Assembly: GCA_026936335.1 (NCBI GenBank) | Contig: JAPMXV010000038.1 | Span: 124,001-188,000, forward strand | Origin: Mantamonas sphyraenae | Lineage: Eukaryota > CRuMs > Mantamonadidae | Direction: 5' to 3' | DNA length: 64,000 nt | Part shown: positions 8,547 through 20,162 of the stretch, piece by piece | Layout of the letters: each line of letters starts with the position of its first letter | How positions within the stretch are numbered: position 1 is the stretch's first letter | Made by a program: the position numbers and the translations under genes | Notes under the pieces: generated by a model | Seen by the model: the letters and a program-made list of their open reading frames with translations, nothing else | Databases searched by the model: none | Told to the model about the DNA's origin: nothing

Positions 8547-10797
8547 TCACTGGCCTCGCTCCTTCTTGTTTGCAGCCAACCAGTCGTAGACTTCGCTGCT
8601 GAGAGTTTGCAGATCGGCAGTGGCCTTGCTGAGTTCCTTGAGTGTGACGGCGTCTCCAGAGTCGTAGAGCAGTTGTGTGCGGATGACGTTGTCCCGCAGA
8701 ATGTCGCGCTGAGGCTCGGTCAGGGCGCTGCCATACATCTCAATCTGCACCTTTGTCTGGCGAAGGGTGTTGTCTGCGTTCATGCGTGCCTCTGCCCACA
8801 TGCGTGCCTTGCGGTCCTGCTTCTTGGCAGCGATGGCTTCGTTCAGCCGAGCCTGCACCTCTTCCTCGTGCAGGCCGCTGTGTGCCTCGACCAGCACCGA
8901 TGCCTGCTTGCCACTTTCTCTGTCCTTGGCATGTACGTTGAGGACGCCGTTGCTGTCCACGTCAAAGGTGACCTGGATCTGCAGGGCGCCACGCGGGGCC
9001 GGCGGCAGATCGGTGAGCTGAAAGTCGGCAAGGAGGGTGTTGTCGGCGGCCATTTCTCGCTCGCCCTGGTAGACCTTAAAGTCGATCTTTGTGAGACCAT
9101 CGATGCCGTTTGTGTACACCTCGCTGGCACGATGGGGCACGGTGGAACCACGCGGGATGACCTTCTCAAAGAGGCCGCCCATGGTCTCTATGCCCAGGGA
9201 AAGGGGCACAATGTCGAGCAAGAGGACGTCATCGAGTTCACCACGCAGGACGGCAGCCTGGATGGCAGCACCTGCCGCGACACTCTTGTCCGGGTCGACG
9301 GTGTGTCGAATGGGTCTGTCAAACTCAGCCTGGAGTCGTTCGAGAACCATGGGCATGCGTGTCATGCCACCGACGACCAACACCTCACGGATGTCATTCT
9401 TGGACAGGCCAGCATCACGGAGACATTGTCGCACAGGTTCGATGGTGGCCTCGACGAGATCCTTGCACATGTCGTTGAACTCGTAGCGATGGACGACGTC
9501 GTCGTAATGATGGGCCCCCACAAGGTAGGGCAGGTTGATGTGTGCCTCCAGACTGCTGTCCAACTTGACCTTGACCTGTTGCGCGGCGTCGGCGATGCGT
9601 TGCATGGCATACCTGTTCTGACGGATGTCAAAGCCAGCCTTGCGCGCAAACCCATCGGCAATGTGTTAACGAGTCGAGCGTCAAAGTCATTGCCACCCAG
9701 GTGGGTGTTGCCACACGACGCCTTGACCTCGTGCAATCCCTGGGTCAGGGAGAGCACAGACACATCCAGGGTGCCACCACCCAGATCATACACCAGCACA
9801 TGACCATCCTCCCCCCTCCTATCCCACGAGTCGGTGTTGCTGGAGCTGTGGTTATAATAATCACCCCAACCACCACCACTCATGGTCTTGGTCATGTTGT
9901 CACCCACTCCCATTCCATAAGCCATGGCCGCTGCTGTGGGTTCGTTGATCACCCGGCGCACATTGAGTCCTGCCATGCGTCCTGCATCGATGGTGGCTTG
10001 GCGTTGGGCGTCGTTGAAGTACGCTGGCACTGTGATCACTGCATCCTCCACCTCCATACCAAGGTAGTTCTCTGCCGTGCGTCTCAAGTGTGCCAACACA
10101 TGTGAGGCAATCTCGGAGGGTGAGTACAGTGAGCCGTCTGTGGTGGCCACCCAAGCGTCGTTGTTCCGTGGATTGCCCACCACCGCATATGCCACTGTCT
10201 TTGCATGTGCCTGCACCTCCTCATCGTCAATCTTGCGTCCAATGAGTCGTTTGGTGCCGGAGAATGTGTTTTGTGGGTTGTGCACCCCCTGCCGTTCCGC
10301 CTCTTTGCCCACCAGGATCAGACGCTGCTTCTCGTCTGCCCCCAGCTTGGCCGCAGCACTGCCCACATGGTTTTCCATGGGGATGATGGCCACCTGTGAC
10401 GGAATCACCGTGTTTCCTTGGGTTGGTATGGTGGTATGGTGGGTGGGTCGCCCCCCCCCACGCGTCGGTGTGTGGGTGTCAGCAATGCGCCGGAATTGAC
10501 ACTCGCGAACTCTCCGACTGATTGGCACACACACAGACTCACACACATACCATGGTCATCCTCAATGATGCGCACTTCATTGCCCAGTTCAGGAAGCATG
10601 ATAGCCACGCAGGAGTTTGTGGTGCCAAGGTCGATTCCAACCACGGGTGGGCTGTGTTTGCCCGCGTCGGTGGCCATGGAGCGTTCTGATGGACTGCAAC
10701 TCATGGTCGCCATCCTCCAGGGACTGATCATCACAGCTGGCAATCGTGCCGTGGATGGCAATGACAATGATGATGATGATGACCATCGTGCAAACAT
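8547..10797 (-). CDS. HSPA9: Mitochondrial-type Hsp70 (mortalin/DnaK-like), one frameshift
   Basis: Two exons, 10797-10551 and 10416-8547; splicing joins EDDH-G-NTVIPS. The N-terminus ([20 protein letters not shown]...) is basic and Ser-rich with no acidic residues, like a mitochondrial presequence, and precedes [16 protein letters not shown], the nucleotide-binding signature. [14 protein letters not shown] and [20 protein letters not shown] follow, then the substrate domain and a shortened lid. A Gly/Asn/Ser/Trp-rich insert of ~25 residues lies before the DLGGGT motif. One base appears missing at ~9641-9642 (gcgcaagg): adding an A restores [22 protein letters not shown]. About 705 residues after correction. 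The family drives protein import and folding in the matrix. [13 protein letters not shown] also resembles the HscA/Ssq1 iron-sulfur Hsp70s, so that subtype remains possible. Divergent from TIM23. Confidence 0.85.
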
Positions 10798-10881
10798 GAT
10801 GGATGGATTTTGGAGGGTTTGGTTGGGTGGGGTCGGGGTCGTCAGCACGCAGCCCCAACAAACGCAACTCATTCCCTCTCC
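10798..10881. promoter_or_regulatory. Putative bidirectional promoter of mtHsp70 and TIM23
   Basis: Only 84 bp separate the two start codons, so both 5' UTRs and promoters must lie here or inside the genes. I see a G-rich stretch (ggttgggtggggtcggggtcg) but no TATA box or named element. The promoter function is inferred from spacing. Confidence 0.45.
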
Positions 10882-11896
10882 ATGTCCACCACAGACGAGC
10901 ACAGCAGCAGCAGCAGTGGTGCCAGCGAGGACAGCAGCAATGGCAGTGGCAAGGGAGGAGGAGTGGATCCGATGGCCATGTTTGCGGTGGCACCTCCCCC
11001 CGGGATGATGGGGGAGGACGAGAAGCAGCAACACAAGGACGAGGGACCCAACCAGGCGGAATTGCTGTCATTGGGCGAGGACGACGACACATTGCACACT
11101 CGACTGTATGAATACGGGGACTTTTCCTACCTTACCGAGTCGTTTGATCGCATCACAGAGTACCGTGCCACCAGTGTGGAGGTGGCCGACGCCCTGCGAG
11201 GCAAGCAGGTGGAGCTGGACGACATCTACGTGGGCGAGGAGGAGTATGGCATGGGCACAAAGTGGTACGAACGTGTCACCATGAACACAGGCTACAGTCT
11301 CGTTGGAGGTACGTGTGTGCATCGCCCTCTCTGTCCACGTGTTGCCGTCGGAAATTCTGCCGACATGCGCTGCCCCAGAGTCGCACACTCCCACACACCC
11401 CACTCCGCCATCACCAGCACTAGAAAGGGGGGGTTGGGGGGAGAAAGAGGTATACTGACACACATGCTGGATTGCACACCCACACCACACACCCACACAC
11501 CCACACACCACAACAGGCGGACTGGTGGGAGCAGGGTTTGGAGCCATCGAGGGGTTCCGTGCGTCGCGTGGGGAACCGCGACGCATTGTGATCAACAGGG
11601 TGCTCAACGACGTGTCCAGGAGGGCCAATGCAGCGTCGGTGTCTCTGGGCATGCTTGCTATGATCTACACCAACACAGACCAGGTGCTTGCGCGTGTGGC
11701 GTACGGCCCAGCCGACCCCCCCGATGCCCTGACAGGATTGACGGCTGCAACCATCACAGGTGCCCTCTACCAGTCACGTACAGGCGAACCCACAAAGATG
11801 TTGCGTGGTGCCCTCTTCCTCCTTGCCTCCTCCGCTGTCTGGCACTTTGCCGTCAAGCCTGTGCTCAGTGACAACAAGCGGCCACCCAGGCGATAG
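10882..11896 (+). CDS. TIMM23: TIM23 inner-membrane translocase channel subunit
   Basis: Exons 10882-11308 and 11517-11896 encode about 268 residues. Splicing gives YSLVGGGLVGAGFGAIEGFR, the glycine-zipper first membrane segment of the Tim17/22/23 family; three more hydrophobic segments follow, ending FLLASSAVWHFAVKP. The N-terminal ~120 residues are acidic and Ser-rich, with YLTESFDRITEYRATSVEVADAL just before the channel domain. That hydrophilic intermembrane-space presequence receptor separates Tim23 from Tim17. Tim23 forms the presequence import channel together with Tim17 and Tim44. The intron opens gtacgtgtgtg and ends in a long CA-rich run. Its head-to-head partner encodes an Hsp70 of the type that powers this channel. 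Confidence 0.9.
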
Positions 11897-11901
11897 AGGA
11901 G

Positions 11902-11904
<3 letters not shown>

Positions 11905-11941
<37 letters not shown>
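11905..11941 (+). repeat. (CA)18 microsatellite downstream of TIM23
   Basis: An uninterrupted CA run begins nine bases after the TIM23 stop, in the convergent spacer shared with ENKD1. It is CA in the TIM23 transcript and TG in any ENKD1 read-through. CAGCACAG repeats follow near 12000. Confidence 0.9.
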
Positions 11942-11944
<3 letters not shown>

Positions 11945-12024
11945 GTGCCTTCAAAAAGAGACAAGGGAAAGGGGATCAACGAGGGAATGCATTGTTTCAG
12001 CACAGCACAGCACAGCACATCTCA

Positions 12025-13616
12025 TCATTCATCCAGGGCAATGTACACCTTGGGACGCTCAAACAGCTTGATGGCATCGTCCAATTCCTTAAGTTTGCCC
12101 TCGATGGCCGCCTTGCGCCTGCGTTGACCCTCGGTGTGGATGACCACCGCAAACGAACCCAGTTGGGTTTCCAATGCACTCTTGTTCTCCACCAACTTGG
12201 CCAACGTCTCCACCCGTTCCTCCTCAGGCATGGCCACCATTCCTGGCGGACAGTCATAATCGATGGCGTTTGCCTCCTCCTCCTCCCGTGCCTTTTGCTG
12301 CGCCATTTCCCGCTTCCGTTCCTCCAGATACGCTGGCACCTTGCCGTAGTTGCCATGGCGTGCACTGCGTTCACCGCGTCCACTTGCCTTGCTGCTGCTG
12401 CTGTTGCTCATCCTGCTGCTGGTGCTTCGCGACGTCTCTGGCCGACCACCCCGCGACGACGCAAGCCGTGCGTTCTCTGCGATAAAGTCCCGCTTCTTCT
12501 TGCCACCACTGTTGCCACCACTGTTGCCACCGCTGTTGCTGCTCTTGTTGCTGACCCGTTGGGGCTTGTTGTGTACGGAGCGTTGCGAGCGGCTGCTGAC
12601 CACGTACGTGGTGTCCTCATCGTCGCGGTAGACCGAACCCATGTCATCATCATTATCATCGTCGTGGTCGTCGTGGAGTCGATACACACTCTCGTCATCA
12701 TCCACGTCATCATCATACACATCGCCTCCATACCCATACGCGTCCTCCTGGTAGGACGACGACTTGTTGCCAATCTTCTTGCCCACGTTGTGGCTGACCA
12801 TCACATCCTCCTCCTCCTCCTCATCCTCATCACCATAGTTGCCACGCATGCGTTTCAGATCCAATGGGGCAACATACACGCCTGCCTCCTCTTCCTGTTC
12901 CTGGGCGTAGCGTGCGGAATAACGCTCCTCCTCCGCCGCCTCCAACTCGGCCAGCTGGCGACGCAGATCATCCAACTCAGCCTCGGTGACATCATCGCCA
13001 TCATCATCATTGTCCAGGTATGCATCGTCGTAGTCGTCGTCGTTGTACGGTTGCTGCTTGACCTGAAGCACTTGGGCTCCAGCCCCTGCGTTTTTGCTCG
13101 TCGTCCTGCTGCTCACACGTGACTCTGTGCGCATGGAGGCTGGTGAAGAGGTCATGCCACGTGAAGCCAGTGTGGATCGCACGTTGCTGTACTTGTTCAT
13201 CTTGAACTGCTTCTTGGGTTCTTGTTTCTCCTCCTGCTTCTTCTTGCGGTTCTCCTCCTGCTTCTTTTTCAGCCGCATGCGGTTCTCCTTGGCATGGTCC
13301 TTGGGTTTCACTCCCTTGCGTCGCATCTCATCCCTGTGACGGTGTGTGGGGCACCCGTGTTTCTCCCTGTCAGCCTCTCCCCACCCTTGCAATCCGGGCC
13401 AACAACTTTCCCGCACAAAAAGACGCGCGCGATCTTGTAACGGTTTCTTTCCAAACGCCAACCACGTCCCATCTGCCCATGCACGCGTGTGCCCACCCTG
13501 CCCATGTCCACCCACACTGCATCCCCATCTCCATCCACCTACCTCACTCCATTGGACGGGTTCAGAATGTCGCCGATGGTGGCGCGTTGTTTGCGAGCGT
13601 TGATTCGTGCTTCCAT
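12025..13616 (-). CDS. ENKD1: Enkurin-domain protein, ENKD1-like
   Basis: Exons 13616-13543 and 13333-12025 encode about 460 residues. Exon 1 gives MEARINARKQRATIGDILNP. Three blocks match the order in vertebrate ENKD1: KPKDHAKENRMRLKKKQEE near the N-terminus, then DFIAENARLAS in the middle, then the C-terminal enkurin domain. The last block has GKVPAYLEERKREM, DCPPGMVAMPEEERVETL and AIKLFERPKVYIALDE (compare the family's AIKIFSRPKVFVKMDD). Between them are long Asp/Glu- and Ser-rich disordered tracts. Vertebrate ENKD1 is a microtubule- and centrosome/basal-body-associated protein, so its presence suggests a centriole-based flagellum. The intron is G-rich at its 5' end and C/CA-rich at its 3' end in the sense strand. 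Confidence 0.82.
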
Positions 13617-13639
13617 TTTGTTGTGTGACACCAAGTGAA

Positions 13640-13669
13640 TGTGTGTGTGTGTGTGTGTGTGTGTGTGTT
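13640..13669 (+). repeat. (GT)15 microsatellite upstream of ENKD1
   Basis: A pure GT run 24 bp upstream of the ENKD1 start, within the 170-bp spacer it shares with the NDP kinase start at 13787. It reads CA in the ENKD1 direction. Confidence 0.9.
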
Positions 13670-13786
13670 GTCCTTGGTTTTCCGGGGGATGGCCTGATGG
13701 GTTGGTTGTTTTCGGCCGTGGAGATGTGTTGGGTTGTGGGACGCTGCGGCGACGGCGCTGGCTCGTCCACTGATTGACCTCAAGAA

Positions 13787-14934
13787 ATGTTCTCTCGCAT
13801 CCGCAACTCCAGCAAGTCTCTGTCCACGGTGGCCAAGACCGCCGTCATCCGCAAGCGTGTGTCCAACGGTACGTTCTCGGCGTCTCGTGTCGTGTGTGTG
13901 ACGCGTGCATGTGTGTTGGTGGAATGACGACGTTTTTTCGAGCACCCCCCCCCCACCACCTCCTTCTTCGCGGCGCCGACAGCCTCGACGCCGCGTTTGG
14001 GCAGCTGAAGCACACGTGGCTGCATAGCTGTGTGCGTGTAATCGCTGCGCTGTGTGACCGCTGGGCTGAAATGGGACCGGTGGGAAGGGAGGTGGGGTGC
14101 AAACCAGGTGAAAGTGGGCGCGAGGACCGTTGTTTTGGATCGCAGACGGAAACCCTCTCGACTGACACCCCTCGGCGTCTGTGTTTACCCACGCACGATG
14201 CACTCATTCCTCCCACCGCCCCTCCCCCAACACACAACACACACACACATGGCAACCGTCATACAGCCTCGCGCCGCACGTTCATGACTGGCCGTGCGCT
14301 GGCTGCCAGCAGCAGCAAGAGCGGAAAGAGCCTGATGCTGGCCGGCACTGCTCTGGTGGCAGGCATGGCCACGTACCAGATGAGCAACATGTCCATGGTG
14401 CCGCGTGTTGAGGCCAAGCAGTCGATTGCCGGTGTGGAGGGCGGCAACACGGAGCGCACCCTGTTCCTGGTCAAGCCCGACGCCGTGCAGCGTGGCATGA
14501 TCGCCGAGGTGATCTCCCGCATGGAAACCCGCGGTTTCAAGCTGGTGGCCCTGAAGCTGGTCAAGCCTTCGCTGGCCCATGCCAAGAAGCACTACGAGGA
14601 CCTGTCGAAGAAGCCCTTCTACAACGACCTGTGCGACTTTCTGGCCAACCACGGCGCCGTAGTGGCCATGGTGTGGCAGGGACCCGGTGTCATCACCACG
14701 GGTCGCCAGGTGATTGGTGCCACCAACCCCAAGGACAGTGCCCCGGGCACCCTGCGTGGTGACTATGCCATCACCATTGGTCGCAACTGCGTCCATGGCT
14801 CCGACTCGTTTGAGAGCGCCGAGCACGAGATTGGCCTCTGGTTCAAGGACGACGAGGTGATCGACTGGAACCGCACGCCGACCAGCACATTCTGGGTTAA
14901 ACACCCAACCACACACACACACACTCCCACTTGA
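13787..14934 (+). CDS. NDK: Nucleoside diphosphate kinase, probably mitochondrial
   Basis: Exons 13787-13868 and 14267-14934 encode about 249 residues. The start MFSRIRNSSKSLSTVAKTAV continues into KRVSNASRRTFMTGRALA, a basic Ser/Thr-rich leader, then a hydrophobic stretch (SLMLAGTALVAGMATYQM). The kinase domain starts at ERTLFLVKPDAVQRGMIAEV and contains GRNCVHGSDSFESAEHEI with the phosphohistidine. The enzyme equilibrates NTP and NDP pools. The leader plus hydrophobic segment suggest import with inner-membrane association. Family C-termini usually end near WIYE; this frame instead runs into KHPTTHTHTPT encoded by a CA repeat, so a missed intron or recent extension is possible. The 398-bp intron has TG runs near its donor and CA runs near its acceptor. 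Confidence 0.9.
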
Positions 14935-15031
14935 AAGAGTGTGCATGTTGCGTGCATGATGGTGTGATGCTGCTCAGGAATGAATGACAATGAAAAACTG
15001 TGCCCGTGGGCAGCCAATCGTTTCCTGCTTC

Positions 15032-17151
15032 ATGTCCACCGCGGAAAAGGACTCGTCTGAGACGAACAGCAGCAGCAAGAGCAGCAGCAAAGAAGAGCAG
15101 CAGCAGCTGTCGACCACAGAGCGAGTGGTGAAGGATGTGGAGCCGCCTGCCACTGTGCCCATCACAGGCGACGACCTGTTTGACGAGGAGGGCAAGCCAC
15201 GCGTCGACGCCCTGCGCGACTTTCTCGTCCACGAGGGCCGTCTCCTCAAGGAGGATGCCATCTCCATCGCTCGCATGGCTGCCTCGGTCTACCGCAATGA
15301 GCCCAACATGCTTCAAATTGAGGCTCCCATCACAAGTGCGTGGCCTGCCCCTGCTGCCTTTTTCCCCCCCCCCGCCGTTTTTTCGCCCCCCCGCGTGCTG
15401 ACCCGCCCCTTCTTCCTACACCCACGCAGTCTGCGGTGACATCCATGGCCAGTTCTACGACCTTCTCAAACTGTTTGAGGTCGGCGGCCCGCCTGGCGAG
15501 ACGCGCTACCTGTTTCTGGGCGACTACGTGGATCGTGGTTGCTTCAGCTGCGAGGTGGTCCTCCTCCTGTTCACCCTCAAGATCCACTTTAGCGACTCCT
15601 TCTTCATGATCCGCGGTAACCACGAGTGCCGCCATCTCACCGACTACTTTAATTTCAAGGAGGAGTGTACGTGGCCCCGTTCCCCATGTGCCCTGTGCCC
15701 CCCACCTCCCCAAACCAGCGTTCTGCCTTGCATTGCTGCCGGCGCCAAATCCCCACCCAGGGGCGGCACGCCTTTGCCCACGTCTCCACTATAGTGCCCG
15801 TGCAGGATGTACACTGCACGCGTGCACACTGTACCCTGAAGCTGTGCCATGTGTTTGTATGCTCTCGGTACATGCCTGTGTGTGTCATGTGCATTTTGCC
15901 CCGCCAGCAACGCTGCCTTTTCCAGAATCGGAAGCAGAGCCCTCTTCTCACACTTGTTTGCACGGCTTTGTGCCACCCCCCACCGCCTTGCACAGGCAAA
16001 CACAAGTACGACGAGGAGGTGTACGACGAGATCATGGACACCTTCGACTGTCTGCCCATCGCAGCCATTGTCAATAAGCAATTCCTCTGCGTGCACGGCG
16101 GAATCTCTCCCGAGATTCAAACGGTTGGTTTGCCAAATCTTTGCCCACCCCTCTTTGCCTCGCACGCACCACCACACACACTCTTGCAACCAACCAACCC
16201 TCCTCCGCCGGCACCGGCCTCCCTTGCCACACATCTGACATGGTACCAACCCTCTGATCACACCCGATTGTGCGCAGTTGAAGGACATCACGTCGATTGA
16301 CCGCTTCCGCGAGCCGCCTGCGAGCGGAGTGATGTGCGACTTGCTGTGGGCCGACCCTATGGAGGCGTACGAGGAGCCTGGGACGACGTTTGTGCGCAAC
16401 GAAGTGCGTGGCTGTTCCTACTGCTATTCGTACGAGGCAGTGTGCACCTTTCTGGAAAACAACGGCCTGTTGAGTGTGATTCGTGCACACGAGGCTCAGG
16501 ACGCAGGGTACCGCATGTACCTGAAGCACAAGACCACAGGCTTCCCCACCGTCATCACTCTCTTCTCCGCCCCCAACTACCTCGACTGCTATGGAAACAA
16601 GGGGGCCATCCTCAAGTACGAGAAGAACGTCATGAACATCCGCCAGTTCAACTGTGTGCAGCACCCGTACTGGCTGCCCAACTTTATGGACGTGTTTGCC
16701 TGGTCCCTGCCCTTTGTGGGTGAGAAGGGTAAGTGTGTGTGTGTGTGTGTGGGATAGATAGATTATGAGTACTAACGCACCAAGCACCCTTGTGCACACA
16801 GTCACCGAAATCCTTCTTACCATCCTCAACCTGGTCAACGATGACGAGGACGAGGAGACAGACGAGCCCGAGACGGACGAGCCGATGTCTGCCGAGCGTG
16901 CCGAGGTGATCCGCAGCAAGATCCGTTCGGTGAGCAAGATGATGCGCATGTTTGGCGTGTTGCGTGAGGAGCGTGAGGCCATCCTTAAGCTCAAGAACCT
17001 GGTGCCCAACAACAAGCTGCCTCTGGGCATGCTGGCCGAGGGACCCGAAGCCATCCGCAGCGCCATCTCCAACTTTGAGCAGGCCAAGCTGGCAGACACG
17101 GTCAACGAGAAGCGTCCGCCAATTGCAGAGACATCGTCGCAGTTTGATTGA
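15032..17151 (+). CDS. PPP3CA: Calcineurin A, catalytic subunit of PP2B
   Basis: Five exons (15032-15335, 15430-15666, 15996-16123, 16278-16728, 16802-17151) give about 489 residues in consistent phase. An upstream in-frame ATG at 14990 would add 14 residues. Metallophosphatase motifs are complete: [35 protein letters not shown] and [20 protein letters not shown], then [12 protein letters not shown]. After [16 protein letters not shown], an acidic linker and the helix [20 protein letters not shown] occupy the calmodulin-binding and autoinhibitory region. The Ca2+/calmodulin-activated Ser/Thr phosphatase works with calcineurin B in the cytosol. A Ser/Gln-rich N-terminal tail of ~30 residues is variable in the family. 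The 329-bp intron 15667-15995 holds nothing recognisable. Confidence 0.96.
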
Positions 17152-17176
17152 TTGAATTTACACACACCATTTTGCC

Positions 17177-20162
17177 TCAGTCATCCAGACCTGCCTTGAC
17201 ACCCCATCGCATGAGGTCGTTGACCATGGTCTGCAACGCCGCACGCGTTCCCAGGAACTCTTCGTCCTGGAGCACCTCTCCGACCGCCTCTGCACCTGTC
17301 TTTGCCAGCAGTTTGGCCAGAGAGACAAACACCTGGTGCATGACCAGGCCACGCATGCCGTCGCCAATGAAGAATCGTTTGCGCAGAAAGCGTTGGAGAA
17401 GGTGGGCAGTGGCTACCAACGAGTCGCGAATGCTGCCCTGGTCCGCAAACATGTCCAACAACCGCAGCCATGTTTGCGTGTTGAACTCTTCGCTGTCCAC
17501 ACCCATTCGGTAGCACCGTTCTGCACTCTCCAGCCGCTGTAGCCTGCGTGCCAGGTCACCGATGCGCAGCCACTCCAAACCGTTGTGTTCCTCCTCGTCC
17601 ACTGCGTGCAAGCGAGACAGCAGCATGCTCACGTCCTCGTGGAGCACGTGAAACACCCCGTCCAGCCACTGCACACACAATCGCTTCCCACCTGGTCGAT
17701 CCATGTCTTCATGGTTGCTGCCCGTGCTCTTGGGTGTCGTGAGCCTGGATGAGGATGAGCCCTGGATCATGTGTGCCCGGTCGTCCAACTCCAGACTACC
17801 GATGCCTGTGGTTCGTGCGTGCCGTTTGCCCCGTCGAATCTCACCCAACTCCACCCCGCCACTCTCCAATGACTCGGCCTTAATCCGACGTGTGATCTCT
17901 CGCATCGCTGCCATGCGCGAGCGCACATTGCGCACCATATCGCTCACCTCGTCATCCTCATCATCCTCATCCGACGACGACAATTCGTCCTCCAGTCCCT
18001 GGTGTCGGTGATCATGTTCCTTTGCCACCCCTCTCCTGTCGTGTGTACTGCCTCCCTCGTGATCGGATGTGGTGGATGTTGTTGTTGATGATGATGTTGT
18101 TGTTGTTGTGGTGGTGGTGTTGGTGTTGGTGGTGGTGGTGGTGGTGGCTGCGTCAGACTCTCCATCGTCTCCACCCAGCAGCATCGACGCACTGGCCTCG
18201 TGCACACCTGCTCGTCCTTGCATGGTGCGTTTCAATCCCATGGGTGATTCTTGCATGGGCTGATCGCCATCTTCCATGGCAGATGCCGACGATGACGATG
18301 ACGACGATGCCCCTGCCCCTGCCCCAGCCAAATCGGGATTGGTCACCCTGCGTCGCTGCGACGTCACACGTGGAGACAACACGGCATCTTCCACAGTGGC
18401 ATCTACACCCTGGGCAACGCGTGACGTGGAGGTAGATGCGTTGTTGGGAGTCCCTCCACCCTCCTCATCTGTGTCTGCTGTCGCTGCTGCTTCTCCCCCT
18501 TCCTCTTCGCCACCGTCCAGAATAAACACACGCGAACGGATGGCCAGCAGTTCGCTCCAGCCCACATGGGACATGATATCGGCCAGCACGGCATACACCT
18601 TTGCCTCCAGGGTATTGAGAGAATTGTAGGACATGTCACGGTACCAATGATCTGCAAACTCGACATAAATGTTGTCATAGAACATGTCCCTTGCCACACG
18701 TGACATACCCACAGGCACAGTGTGGTACTGTGTGTAATGGGCACCCAACACGTCGTCCTCATCCGTGCAATAGGGCACCCCATTGCATGCAATCACCGCC
18801 ATGTCGTACTGCTTGGCCATCACGTAGCATCGTGCCAACAACAACCAGGCTTCGCTCATCCAAGGCGCAATCTCCACCACCGTGCTTGCCAGCTCCACCG
18901 CCACATCGCTCCTCTCCTGCCGACGGTACACCTCTGCCAGTGCCATCAGACAGGGCAAATCCGCAGCACTCAGCGGCGAGTGCAAATTCTTCAGCAACAA
19001 ACCAATGGCCACGTCGCTTTGGCCCAATTCAAAGTGTGCCAATGCCACGGGCACAATCAGCCCTGATTCCTCGTGCACAACTGCACAAGTACGACGCACG
19101 CAAACGGTCAGTGTGTCAGTGTCACGTGTACACATACACACACACACACACACACAGCCGGTCATCCACTCACATTGGGAGAAAAACGTGATGGCAGCCT
19201 CGAAGCGACGGGCATCGAAAAAGTAGCGGACCAACTTGTCGACGAGATTGTTCCTAGCCACAGTGGGCACCACCGAGGTGTCAGCCACCCCCAATCGACT
19301 GCCCAATTCCAGCAGTTGCTCCGCCAACCGGTTGAGGAAGGTCTGCTCGCGAGCCTGCGAACTCAACGGCGTCAACACTCGCAGCGCCGGGAACTTGGTC
19401 AGATCCTTGTGTGGATGCATGGAGCGCAGCACACTGCTCAGATGCACCTCTTGCCACACCTGTTCGTTTGTGTGGTAACTGGGTGGGTGGGTGTGGGTGG
19501 GTGGGGGGGGGAGGGGTAACACGGGGTCAGGATGATCACTTCGGCAAGGCAGGGCACTTTGCAAAGTTGCCTCAGGGACAAGGAAGCAGGGCACACACGC
19601 ACTAATTTCCACGGGAATCGACGACATAAGAGACGACAGTGCCTGGAAAGGTGATTTGCACGCGCACGTCGAGTTGGGAAAAGGCGTCATAGGCGCAGTA
19701 GAGGACGCGTTGCATCTTCCAGCAGCCCAAGACGTCGTCCCCCGGATGCTGCTGCTGGTACAGTCGATTGACATAGGCGGCAATGGAAGCAGCATGGGAT
19801 GTGTCCAGTCCCACCAGGTAGTGGTAGTAGCCCACGGTGCTCTGTCGCTCGCTACGTGCCACCTTGCGAAAGTCGAGGATCTCTGCCTCGTCACCGGTGC
19901 CCCCCACACTGGCAGCCGTTCCCTTGGCCGCCTCTGTCTTGTCTGTGGCCAGAAAGAAGCGTTTGTGGATAAAACACAGGTCGGCAAGCAGCGGCGTCTC
20001 ACTGGGACCCTTGATCTCCCGCAACGCATCCTCTCGCGCGTCCAAACACGCTCCCAGACGCGATTCCTTGTTTTCCACCACCCCGGAGATGGAGTCGATG
20101 TGAAAGTTGACCAGCGTTTCACTGCTACGGCTGCCTTCCTCGGGTGACTCGGCGCCGCTCAT
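17177..20162 (-). CDS. Exomer ChAPs-family (Bch1/Bud7-like) TPR protein
   Basis: Exon 1 starts at 20162 (MSGAESPEEG) and must end before the in-frame stop at 19604. Exon 2 is about 19459-19174, beginning VWQEVHLSSVLRSMHP after a likely caacag acceptor. Exon 3 is 19080-17177, and the exon 2/3 junction (t/gtgagt) is clear. The first intron's donor is uncertain. The N-terminal part includes KVARSERQSTVGYYHYLVGL; the central part has TPR-like helices (ALAEVYRRQERSDVAVELAS, AWLLLARCYVMAKQYDMAVI). This pattern fits the Chs5/Arf1-binding proteins, TPR coat adaptors that export selected cargo from the trans-Golgi to the cell surface in fungi. An acidic, Ser/Thr-rich insert of ~250 residues interrupts the C-terminal half before further TPR-like helices. 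Confidence 0.7.
19136..19156 (+). repeat. (CA)n tract in intron 2 of the ChAPs-like gene
   Basis: Lies just inside the donor of the minus-strand intron 19081-19173, so the pre-mRNA carries a UG run after gugagu. The acceptor-side half contains cactgacacactgac in sense orientation. Confidence 0.85.

Noticed and set aside
14900..14934. Considered ending NDP kinase at TFW before the CA repeat through another intron
   Set aside because: No convincing GT donor and acceptor pair; left as an odd C-terminal tail.
17177..20122. Reading the ChAPs gene as one uninterrupted 981-codon frame from 20122
   Set aside because: The first ~220 codons of that frame are Arg/Trp-rich nonsense, while the frame from 20162 encodes a sensible N-terminus; an intron at about 19460-19610 explains both.
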